A DNA stretch of 5,213 bases from positions 1-5,213 of the forward strand of contig CAJOPK010000173.1 of NCBI GenBank assembly GCA_905236255.1. The letters run 5' to 3'. The first letter of the stretch is position 1, and every line of letters begins with the position of its first letter. The translations under genes were made by a program, and so were the position numbers. Below, piece after piece: positions 1 through 4,943 of the stretch. The notes under the pieces are model-generated. The model ran no database searches and was not told the DNA's origin. It was given only the letters and a program-made list of their open reading frames with translations. This DNA is from an uncultured Selenomonadaceae bacterium. Lineage in GTDB: Bacteria > Bacillota > Negativicutes > Selenomonadales > Selenomonadaceae.

Positions 1-114
1 TAGCGACATCCTTGCCGCTTTATATAATAAACAAGCCCTTTGCCCGAAACCGATCGTCACCGATTTCAAAACAATCGCCGGATCCTCTTGCGATTGCCGC
101 TTAAACTTGCTCAT
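1..114 (-). CDS. Putative ABC transporter ATP-binding protein, N-terminal fragment
   Basis: A minus-strand reading frame starts with ATG at 114-112 and stays open to the window edge (38 codons); the nearest in-frame stop upstream is at 133-135. After a polar leader (MSKFKRQSQEDPA) comes a segment reading IVLKSVTIGFGQRACLLYKA and then ARMSL. This matches the first beta-strand region of ABC ATPases, 'hydrophobic-L-x-x-V/L-T-I-G-F/Y-G-x-R-x-L-L-x-x-x-x-x-S-L', which precedes the Walker A loop and is seen in iron-siderophore/cobalamin importer ATPases (FecE/FhuC type). Walker A and all catalytic motifs would lie outside the window, so the assignment rests on this short match only. No clear Shine-Dalgarno sequence precedes the ATG. 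The gene is divergent from the exported BamE-like gene at 510. Plus-strand frames over the same bases are also open, so the strand call is likely but not certain. Confidence 0.5.
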   Translation of the reverse strand, partial: MSKFKRQSQEDPAIVLKSVTIGFGQRACLLYKAARMSL

Positions 115-448
115 TAACAATTTTTTGAATTACTACTACAAGGAGGTATATATAAATATTTTTAATTTCTCTGCATTACCTGCCTGTCACCAAAATGACA
201 TAATCTCTTATGCCGTAAACGAGTCATTTGCCCGCCTTTATTTTTCTTTTTGAGCTATAATATTGTCAAAGTTCCGTGTAAGAATTTTTTCAACTTACAA
301 AATCTTTATCGAACATTTTCCGGGAAAACTTAATAGCAGGAAGGAAAGTTGTTTTTTTTTTTGAAAACTTGCCGGACTCTTGAGGCGATTTCGGAGATTG
401 TTCAACACCGGACGTTTTAAGTTGGAAAGTTGGAAAGTATAAAAAAAC
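115..448. promoter_or_regulatory. Divergent intergenic region with repeats; no confident gene
   Basis: This stretch separates the minus-strand ABC-like gene from the plus-strand BamE-like gene, so it should carry both control regions. Visible elements are: a perfect Shine-Dalgarno AAGGAGGT on the plus strand at 140-147 with no ATG, GTG or TTG at a usable distance; a nested inverted repeat at 193-229; a TTGACA hexamer on the minus strand at 264-269 without a good -10 partner; a 13-base palindrome TTTTCCGGGAAAA at 316-328; an 11-base T run at 352-362; and duplicated short motifs between 343 and 457. No known riboswitch class was recognised. No convincing promoter for the leftward gene could be fixed. 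Confidence 0.5.
193..229. repeat. Nested inverted repeat (possible RNA hairpin or operator)
   Basis: Outer arms AAATGAC (193-199) and GTCATTT (223-229) are perfect inverted repeats. Between them lies a second perfect one, CATAA (199-203) and TTATG (208-212), with a four-base loop TCTC (GAGA on the minus strand). The outer and inner arms share base 199, and 10 unpaired bases sit on one side. It could be a structured 5' leader of the leftward ABC-like gene or a protein-binding site; neither is shown. Confidence 0.4.
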
Positions 449-457
449 TTGCCGGAC
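343..457. repeat. Duplicated ~35-base module (two copies about 80 bases apart)
   Basis: Copy A (343-377) and copy B (424-457) both begin with GGAAAGTTG and end with AAAACTTGCCGGAC, an exact 14-base match. The middles differ: a T run in A, and an A-rich stretch with a second GGAAAG in B. Copy B also contains a tandem 8-mer AGTTGGAA at 420-427 and 428-435. A further isolated CCGGAC lies at 408-413. Only copy B is followed by a TATAAT box, so copy A is not simply a second promoter. Shared regulator-binding sites or a decayed local duplication are both possible. Confidence 0.45.
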
Positions 458-478
458 AAAAATCTTGTCCGGTATAAT
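449..478 (+). promoter_or_regulatory. Probable sigma-70/SigA-type promoter of the BamE-like gene
   Basis: A perfect -10 box TATAAT lies at 473-478. A partial -35 box TTGCCG (four of six consensus bases) lies at 449-454, with an 18-base spacer. Predicted transcription would begin near 485, giving a short leader of about 25 bases before the GTG start at 510, with the ribosome-binding site inside it. The spacing fits, but the promoter is inferred from consensus only. Confidence 0.55.
452..472. promoter_or_regulatory. Inverted repeat between -35 and -10: candidate operator
   Basis: Two perfect 8-base arms, CCGGACAA (452-459) and TTGTCCGG (465-472), are separated by five bases. The repeat overlaps the end of the putative -35 box and stops just before TATAAT. 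A dyad in a promoter spacer is typical of repressor operators and of MerR-family sites, though MerR promoters usually have longer (19-20 base) spacers. It could instead form an RNA hairpin in transcripts from further upstream, but no strong T run follows it. Confidence 0.5.
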
Positions 479-493
479 TTTTGCGACTAATTC

Positions 494-500
494 AAGGGAG
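494..500 (+). promoter_or_regulatory. Ribosome-binding site that decides the BamE-like start
   Basis: AAGGGAG directly abuts an in-frame ATG at 501, too close for initiation there, but lies nine bases upstream of the in-frame GTG at 510. This spacing selects GTG 510 as the start and gives a standard signal peptide beginning M-K-K. Confidence 0.7.
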
Positions 501-509
501 ATGGTTCTT

Positions 510-953
510 GTGAAAAAATTTACGGTTCTGCTCTGCGGCGCAATGTTTGCTTTTTCGTCAGTCGGTTTTGCGGCGGTTGCTCCGGAAAAAATTGCTTTGG
601 GCAAAATCGTTCCGGGAATGACGACGACCGAATTGGTAAATGCCGTCGGTCAACCCAACAGCAAGCGCGGCGACGATTGGATTTACAACAACTTTAAAGT
701 CGAAGTTGATGAAGATCGTCCGAATATCGTCGAAAAAGTTGTCACCCGCAGCGGCGCGCTTGCAACTCCGGACGGCGTTAAAGTCGGTCAAAGCGCCGAC
801 GTTCTCAACGGTGCTTACGGAAAAGCGGACGACGTTGATGTTGAACGCGACGGTACAGAGTACGAATATTTCAGCACGGATCGCACCAAAAAAATAACCT
901 TCAAAGTTTTCAACGGAATCATCGAAAAAATTTCCTGCAAGATTTTCGATTGA
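510..953 (+). CDS. Exported protein with two BamE/SmpA-like repeats
   Basis: This is a 147-residue protein of unknown specific role. Residues 1-21 form a classic Sec signal peptide: two lysines, a hydrophobic core (FTVLLCGAMFAF) and a likely signal peptidase I cut after V-G-F-A. The single cysteine in the core (C9) is too early for a good lipobox, so it is probably not a lipoprotein. The mature part has two related halves: residues 28-82 with 'GKIVPGMTTTELVNAVGQP', and residues 86-147 with 'GVKVGQSADVLNGAYGKAD' followed by 'EYEYF...KITFKVFNGIIEKI'. The pattern G-M/Q-x-x-x-x-V/L-x-x-x-G-x-P/A, then beta-strands, is that of BamE/SmpA-like folds, which occur in outer-membrane assembly lipoproteins and in many small secreted proteins. 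It has its own promoter and terminator and appears monocistronic. GTG at 510 is preferred over ATG 501 because of Shine-Dalgarno spacing. The export call is firm; the fold call is from pattern recognition, and no function is assigned. Confidence 0.85.
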   Translation: MKKFTVLLCGAMFAFSSVGFAAVAPEKIALGKIVPGMTTTELVNAVGQPNSKRGDDWIYNNFKVEVDEDRPNIVEKVVTRSGALATPDGVKVGQSADVLNGAYGKADDVDVERDGTEYEYFSTDRTKKITFKVFNGIIEKISCKIFD

Positions 954-974
954 AAATTTGACGGGTAACCGAAA

Positions 975-1427
975 TTAAATTTCGTAGAGATCGTCGGAAA
1001 GAGTCCGGCGATTTTTTTTGTCGGCAATTGTATCGGCAATTTTTTTTACGCAAGCATGAACGTCTTTTTTTATTTCCTTTCCGAAAAATCTTAAAACCGT
1101 CCAGCCTTCCGATTTTAAATGTTCGTTGACCTCCAAATCTCTTTTTATGTTTCCTTCAATTTTCGGAATCCAAAAATCTTGCCGGCTTTTAAAATCTTCC
1201 TTCCGATTTTCCCAATCATACCCGTGCCAAAATTCGGAATCACAAAAGACAGCAATTTTCAATTCCTTAAAAACAATGTCCGGGCAACCGAAAATTTCCC
1301 GAACATTTTTTCTGTAGCGGAATCCCGCCTGCCAAAGCGCATGGCGCAATTTCAATTCAATTTCCGAATCTTTGTTTCGCACATGACGCATATTTTTTCG
1401 CCTTTGTTCCGGCGTAAGTCTGTCCAA
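975..1427 (-). CDS. vsr: Vsr-family very-short-patch-repair-like DNA endonuclease, zinc-ligand-less variant
   Basis: Vsr enzymes nick DNA 5' of T:G mismatches arising from deamination of 5-methylcytosine. This 150-residue protein has the family layout: 'DRLTPEQRRKNMRHVRNKDS' at the N-terminus, E24 in the first helix, 'GCPDIVF' with the probable catalytic aspartate D50, 'FWHG' with H68 (equivalent to E. coli H69), 'DFWIPKIEGNIKRD' at 84-97, and 'LKSEGWTVLRFFGKEI' at 104-119. By my alignment the E. coli zinc ligands C66, H71, C73 and C117 are replaced by E65, Y70, W72 and K117, and H64 is D63. The 'FCDSEFWHGYDW' form recalls a branch of Firmicutes and Bacteroidetes Vsr-like proteins, so the variant is probably not unique. 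TTG at 1427 is chosen because AAAAGG lies nine bases upstream and homologues typically begin near 'DRLTPEQ'; an upstream TTG at 1475 would overlap ybaK. It is the last gene of the operon, and no cytosine methyltransferase is visible nearby. Confidence 0.88.
   Translation of the reverse strand: MDRLTPEQRRKNMRHVRNKDSEIELKLRHALWQAGFRYRKNVREIFGCPDIVFKELKIAVFCDSEFWHGYDWENRKEDFKSRQDFWIPKIEGNIKRDLEVNEHLKSEGWTVLRFFGKEIKKDVHACVKKIADTIADKKNRRTLSDDLYEI
990..1019 (+). terminator. Intrinsic terminator of the BamE-like gene, inside vsr
   Basis: A nine-base-pair stem (990-998 with 1004-1012, one G-U pair) closes a five-base loop AAGAG and runs straight into eight T residues (1012-1019). It lies 36 bases after the BamE-like stop codon, in the correct orientation for that gene. 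It is wholly inside the 3' coding end of the convergent vsr-like gene, where it encodes residues 137-146. Confidence 0.85.
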
Positions 1428-1436
1428 AAAAATCAA

Positions 1437-1442
1437 CCTTTT
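1437..1442 (-). promoter_or_regulatory. Ribosome-binding site of vsr-like gene
   Basis: AAAAGG on the minus strand lies nine bases upstream of TTG 1427 and overlaps the last base of the ybaK stop codon. This supports the short start and possible translational coupling. Confidence 0.5.
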
Positions 1443-1915
1443 CAATCGTCTTTTGGCTTTGCAACGTCCACCCAACCGGCGGAATCAATATATTTTTCCA
1501 GCTCGTCAATCTTAAATCGGGCGGTGCTTTTGTCGTTGCCGGCGGCGGGATAAACAACGTCAAATCTTTTGAGCGATTCGTCCAAATAAATCGGAACGCC
1601 CGGATTTACCGCAAACGGACAAACCCCGCCGACCGCATGACCGATATATCCTTCCACTTCATCAACCGGAATCATTTTCGGACGCACGGAAAATTGCGCT
1701 TTAAATTTTTTGTTGTCGGTTTTCATGTCGCCGCTCATCAAAATCAAAATCGGCTTTTTATCGACGAAAAACGAAAGAGTTTTCGCAATTCTCCCGACTT
1801 CACAATTCAAGGCTTTTGCGGCAAGTTCGGAAGTTGCGGTTGACTCTTCAAATTCTATAATTCTTTCCGGTTCTCCGAGTTCTTCAAAAAATTTTTTTAC
1901 TTTTTCTATTGCCAA
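1442..1915 (-). CDS. YbaK/EbsC-family protein, probable aminoacyl-tRNA deacylase
   Basis: This 157-residue protein spans a complete YbaK/aminoacyl-tRNA-synthetase-associated domain. Family members act in the cytoplasm and hydrolyse mischarged tRNAs, for example Cys-tRNA(Pro) for E. coli YbaK. Visible family marks are: 'STATSELAAKALNCEVGRIAKTLSF' (residues 25-49), with K45 matching the conserved lysine needed for deacylation in YbaK; the substrate-pocket motif 'GHAVGGVCPFA' (92-102); and the late glycine motif 'AAGNDKS' (124-130). The length is normal for the stand-alone family. The start is TTG at 1915, set by a strong GGAGGAG at 1922-1928; the next residues (AIEKVKKFFEE) are a typical N-terminus. 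It starts 18 bases after galU stops and ends 14 bases before the vsr start, so it is cotranscribed. Which tRNA it edits (Cys-tRNA(Pro), Ala-tRNA(Pro) or another) cannot be read from the sequence. Confidence 0.93.
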   Translation of the reverse strand: MAIEKVKKFFEELGEPERIIEFEESTATSELAAKALNCEVGRIAKTLSFFVDKKPILILMSGDMKTDNKKFKAQFSVRPKMIPVDEVEGYIGHAVGGVCPFAVNPGVPIYLDESLKRFDVVYPAAGNDKSTARFKIDELEKYIDSAGWVDVAKPKDD

Positions 1916-1921
1916 AATTTT

Positions 1922-1928
1922 CTCCTCC
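1922..1928 (-). promoter_or_regulatory. Strong ribosome-binding site fixing the TTG start of ybaK-like gene
   Basis: GGAGGAG on the minus strand lies six bases upstream of TTG 1915 (eight if measured from the GGAGG core), in the short gap after galU. No ATG in this frame is better placed. Confidence 0.7.
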
Positions 1929-1933
1929 GAAAT

Positions 1934-2812
1934 TTAAAGTGTCTTTGCAATTTCGCGCAGATAATTTGCAAACTCATCTTTCAAATCGTCGCGGCGCAGG
2001 GCATATTCGACCGTTGCCTGCAAAAACTCAAATTTATCTCCCAAATCGTAACGCTTGCCTTTGAAATCGTAAGCAACAACGTCGCTCTGTTTTGCAAGGG
2101 TATTGAGCGCGTCGGTAAATTGAATTTCGCCGCCTTTGCCGGGAGGAGTTTTTTCGATTATCTCAAAAATTTCCGGCTTGACGATATAACGCCCCAAAAC
2201 AGCCATAAGACTGGGAGCTTCTTCCGGCGCGGGCTTTTCGACAAGACCTTTTACTTTGACAATATCCGGACGATCCGTCGCAATTCCGTCAACGCTGCCG
2301 TAAGAAGAAATTTTATCCCGTTCGACGGTCTGACAGCCCAAAACCGACGCGCCGCCGGTTTCGTTGTAAACTTCAATCATCTGTTTTGTAACGGGGTTGC
2401 CGGGACTGTAAATAACGTCATCACCGAGCAATACGACAAAGGGTTCGTCATGCATGAAAGTTTTTGCACAAAGAACGGCATCGCCCAATCCCCGCATATA
2501 TCTTTGACGAATGTAATGTACCGGAATATCGGCGGTATCGCGGACGATTTTGAGCAAATCCGGTTTGTTTTTTTTCTCCAATTCTGCTTCAAGTGCCGGC
2601 GCGGAATCGAAATGATCTTCAATGGCTCTTTTGGCATGACCGCTGATTATCAAAATTTCTTCAATACCGCTTTCGACGGCTTCTTCAACGATAAATTGAA
2701 TTGTGGGTTTATCGACAATCGGCAACATTTCTTTCGGAGTGGCTTTTGTTGCCGGCAAAAATCTTGTTCCGTATCCTGCCGCCGGAATTACGGCTTTGCG
2801 AATCTTTTTCAT
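1934..2812 (-). CDS. galU: UTP-glucose-1-phosphate uridylyltransferase
   Basis: This enzyme makes UDP-glucose from UTP and glucose-1-phosphate in the cytoplasm, feeding glycolipid, exopolysaccharide, lipopolysaccharide or teichoic-acid synthesis depending on the host. At 292 residues it is full length for bacterial GalU/GtaB. Motifs in order: nucleotide-binding loop 'AAGYGTRFLP' (11-20); 'KATPKEMLP' (23-31) with the family lysine K27; 'QRYMRGLGDAVLCA' (103-116), which grips the uracil; 'VLLGDDV' (127-133), with the metal-binding aspartate region; 'VEKP' (191-194); and 'GEIQFTDAL' (228-236). The ATG start at 2812 has GGAAGG ten bases upstream. The gene begins 31 bases after gdpP ends, with no terminator between, so it is probably read from the yybS-gdpP promoter. 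In many Firmicutes the position after gdpP is held by rplI, so this order is a departure. A 268-codon open frame on the opposite strand is only its shadow. Confidence 0.97.
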   Translation of the reverse strand: MKKIRKAVIPAAGYGTRFLPATKATPKEMLPIVDKPTIQFIVEEAVESGIEEILIISGHAKRAIEDHFDSAPALEAELEKKNKPDLLKIVRDTADIPVHYIRQRYMRGLGDAVLCAKTFMHDEPFVVLLGDDVIYSPGNPVTKQMIEVYNETGGASVLGCQTVERDKISSYGSVDGIATDRPDIVKVKGLVEKPAPEEAPSLMAVLGRYIVKPEIFEIIEKTPPGKGGEIQFTDALNTLAKQSDVVAYDFKGKRYDLGDKFEFLQATVEYALRRDDLKDEFANYLREIAKTL

Positions 2813-2843
2813 TTAAATCAATCCTTCCTTCAAATATTCCGGA

Positions 2844-4928
2844 TTATTCGGGCAATTTTTTTGATTTATCAATTTCGGCAATTTGAATTTTCGCCGCCTC
2901 TACAAGTTTTTGTTTCAATTCGATAATGTTACTGCCTTTAATCTGCGCGCCGGCAACATTTTGATGACCGCCGCCGCCGAATTGCTCCATAATGACCTGA
3001 ACATTCAATTCTCCGCTTGATCTTGCACTGACACCGACAACATCATCTTTCATTTGGAAGAGGACGATTGTCATGCGCACATTTTCAACGCTCAAAAGAG
3101 AATCCGCCGCCTGTCCGGCAACAACCTGAACATTGGGAATCAAATTCGGAATCGTCGAAACAATTAAGCCGCCTTCAAAATATTCGGAATTTGCTTTTGT
3201 TTTTGCAAGGGCAACGGTTGTTTCGTAATCGTCTTTGAACAGATGCCGGACAATCACCGGATCGGCACCGCTTCTGCGCAGATAAGATGCCGCGTCAAAA
3301 GTTCTTGCTCCGGTTTGGATTGCAAAATTTTTGGTATCAACCACTATCCCGGAGTAAAGCGCGGTTGCCGCAAGTTTTCCGATTGAAACTTTATCTTCAA
3401 AATACATCAAAAGTTCCGTTACCAATTCACAGGTCGAACTTGCCGCCGGTTCAAGATAAACGACAAGCGGATTTTTTATGAAACTTTCACTTCTGCGGTG
3501 GTGGTCGATTACTATTACCTGCTGTATTCTTTCCAAAAGTTTCGGCGCGGCGGTCATTTGCGGTATATGAGTATCGACGACAAAGAGCAGGGGATTTAAT
3601 GCGGTTGAAACGGGCAGATCGTCCGCACCGACAAGCAAATCTTCATAGGCGGATTTATCCTTGTCAAAAAACTCGGTGATTTTCTGAATACTGTCCCGAT
3701 AATCGCTCAAAATTATGTGAACCGGCTTTTCCAATTTTTTTGCCATAACCGCAACACCGACAGCCGCGCCGAATGCGTCAAAATCTTCACGGGCATGACC
3801 CATTATGAAAATTTCGTCCGCCGCTTCCATACTTTCGCGAATCGCATTTGCAACGACGCGCGCCTTGACGCGGGTATGTTTTTCGACGGCATTTGCGCGA
3901 CCGCCGAAAAATTGAGTTTTGTCCCCGACTTTTACGGCGACCTGATCCCCGCCGCGACCGAGTGCAAGATCAAGTTCGGATTGCGCCTGTTCTCCGAGTT
4001 CCGTCAATGATTGTTCGTAAGAAGGTTTTTCGGCAAATGCAACGCCCATCGACAAAGTTACCGGCAGTTGCTTTTTGTTGACCAGCTGACGAATTTTGTC
4101 GAGTACGTCAAATTTTTCGGCAACGGCTTTTTTGAGCATCGCCCGTTCCAATACAACCAAAAACAAATCGTCCGAAACGCGCCGCATAAAGCCGGAAAGG
4201 GTTTTCATCCATGCTTCCAAAACGGCATTGACCGAAAGCATTAAGGAAGATTTTTCGGTTTCCGTCAAGCCCTGCGTAATTTCGTCGTAATTGTCGATTT
4301 GCATATACATCAAGACCGTCCGGCTGTTTTCGTATTCGATTTTCAAATTTTCGTGTTCGGTAATTTCATGAACAAAAAGAACGGTAAGACGCGGATAGTT
4401 TGATCGGATTTTCATGCGACGATAACGAACCAAAAAATGCCTTTCGACTTCTTCCGGAATGTTATCTTTGTTCACAATTTGACGAACGGATTTTATTTTG
4501 TAATCTCCGTCCCCGCCGTCCTCAAAATTTTCGTTTTCCGGAACGGCAAGAATTTTTTCGTCCAAAAGACCTTCCCAAATTTCGTTGACATACATTCCCT
4601 GCTCCGGTTCTTTATCGACGTAAGATTTTGTGAGTTCGTTGCACCACTCCATGCGCCCTTCATCATTTACGACAATTACGGCATAAGGAAGGCTTTTCAT
4701 CGCATAATGCATAAGTTCGTCAAAACTTGCTATGACATTTTCGCAGTATTGATTAAAATTTTTCTGCCGTTCGACCGTTCTCTCCCTTGCAAAAAATGCC
4801 AACACAGCCCAGAGGAGAAAAGCAATCAAAGCTATAAATTTATTGTACTGGTACATAATCAAGACCAAAACAAGCATTACGGTCAAATGTATCAGCAGAT
4901 CAATCCAAGCGGATAAATTTCTCGGCAC
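2844..4928 (-). CDS. gdpP: Membrane-bound cyclic-di-AMP phosphodiesterase GdpP
   Basis: GdpP (YybT) hydrolyses c-di-AMP to pApA and thereby affects potassium/osmotic balance and cell-wall stress resistance. The 694-residue protein is complete and slightly longer than the usual ~655-660. Order: two N-terminal TM helices (about 9-28 and 31-47); a PAS-like sensor domain (about 65-190), which binds heme in some homologues; a degenerate GGDEF domain (about 203-340) whose signature is 'VSDDLF' (251-256), as expected for the non-cyclase GdpP version; DHH domain from about 370; and DHHA1 to about 680. The phosphodiesterase metal ligands are all present: H378, D382 and D384 in 'GHAREDFDA', D452 in 'VVDTH', the D475-H476-H477 triad, and D531 in 'GIVVDTKNF'. 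'GGGGHQNVAG' (651-660) is the DHHA1 substrate motif. The GTG start at 4928 has GGGGAGG seven bases upstream. It lies 15 bases after yybS, the conserved partner gene. Confidence 0.97.
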   Translation of the reverse strand: MPRNLSAWIDLLIHLTVMLVLVLIMYQYNKFIALIAFLLWAVLAFFARERTVERQKNFNQYCENVIASFDELMHYAMKSLPYAVIVVNDEGRMEWCNELTKSYVDKEPEQGMYVNEIWEGLLDEKILAVPENENFEDGGDGDYKIKSVRQIVNKDNIPEEVERHFLVRYRRMKIRSNYPRLTVLFVHEITEHENLKIEYENSRTVLMYMQIDNYDEITQGLTETEKSSLMLSVNAVLEAWMKTLSGFMRRVSDDLFLVVLERAMLKKAVAEKFDVLDKIRQLVNKKQLPVTLSMGVAFAEKPSYEQSLTELGEQAQSELDLALGRGGDQVAVKVGDKTQFFGGRANAVEKHTRVKARVVANAIRESMEAADEIFIMGHAREDFDAFGAAVGVAVMAKKLEKPVHIILSDYRDSIQKITEFFDKDKSAYEDLLVGADDLPVSTALNPLLFVVDTHIPQMTAAPKLLERIQQVIVIDHHRRSESFIKNPLVVYLEPAASSTCELVTELLMYFEDKVSIGKLAATALYSGIVVDTKNFAIQTGARTFDAASYLRRSGADPVIVRHLFKDDYETTVALAKTKANSEYFEGGLIVSTIPNLIPNVQVVAGQAADSLLSVENVRMTIVLFQMKDDVVGVSARSSGELNVQVIMEQFGGGGHQNVAGAQIKGSNIIELKQKLVEAAKIQIAEIDKSKKLPE

Positions 4929-4935
4929 CTCAACA

Positions 4936-4942
4936 CCTCCCC
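4936..4942 (-). promoter_or_regulatory. Ribosome-binding site fixing the GTG start of gdpP
   Basis: GGGGAGG on the minus strand lies seven bases upstream of GTG 4928 and one base after the yybS stop codon (4944-4946), so it fits within the gene junction. Confidence 0.7.
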
Positions 4943-4943
4943 G

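Noticed and set aside
2..253. Plus-strand frame open from the left edge to TGA at 251-253 (83 codons)
   Set aside because: The translation resembles no known family and competes with the minus-strand start at 114, whose product resembles an ABC ATPase N-terminus. It cannot be excluded without upstream sequence.
256..261. TATAAT hexamer on the plus strand
   Set aside because: No acceptable -35 element occurs 16-18 bases upstream, and no gene start follows for 250 bases, so it is likely a chance match in AT-rich DNA.
264..269. Perfect TTGACA on the minus strand as promoter -35 for the ABC-like gene
   Set aside because: The best -10 at 17-18 bases is only GAAAAA or AAAAAT, too weak to call a promoter.
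290..604. 104-codon minus-strand frame
   Set aside because: It covers the promoter region and the signal-peptide end of the BamE-like gene on the opposite strand, has low-complexity composition, and lacks supporting signals.
921..950. Inverted repeat ATCGAAAA / TTTTCGAT near the end of the BamE-like gene, as terminator for the vsr operon
   Set aside because: The stem is AT-rich with a 14-base loop and no T run follows on the minus strand, so it does not look like an intrinsic terminator.
970..984. 15-base palindrome CGAAATT-A-AATTTCG spanning the vsr stop codon
   Set aside because: It is short and AT-rich with no following T run on either strand, and may be coincidental between convergent genes.
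1443..1475. Upstream TTG starts for vsr (1475 or 1445)
   Set aside because: They would overlap the ybaK end and add a basic extension not expected in the family, while TTG 1427 has a well-spaced Shine-Dalgarno sequence.
1119..1553. 144-codon plus-strand frame
   Set aside because: It lies antisense to vsr and ybaK, both supported by family motifs; its phenylalanine/serine-rich translation is typical of a shadow.
2120..2926. 268-codon plus-strand open frame opposite galU
   Set aside because: It is antisense to the unmistakable galU and the end of gdpP, has no family resemblance and is rich in F, N and R as expected for a shadow of an AT-rich coding strand.
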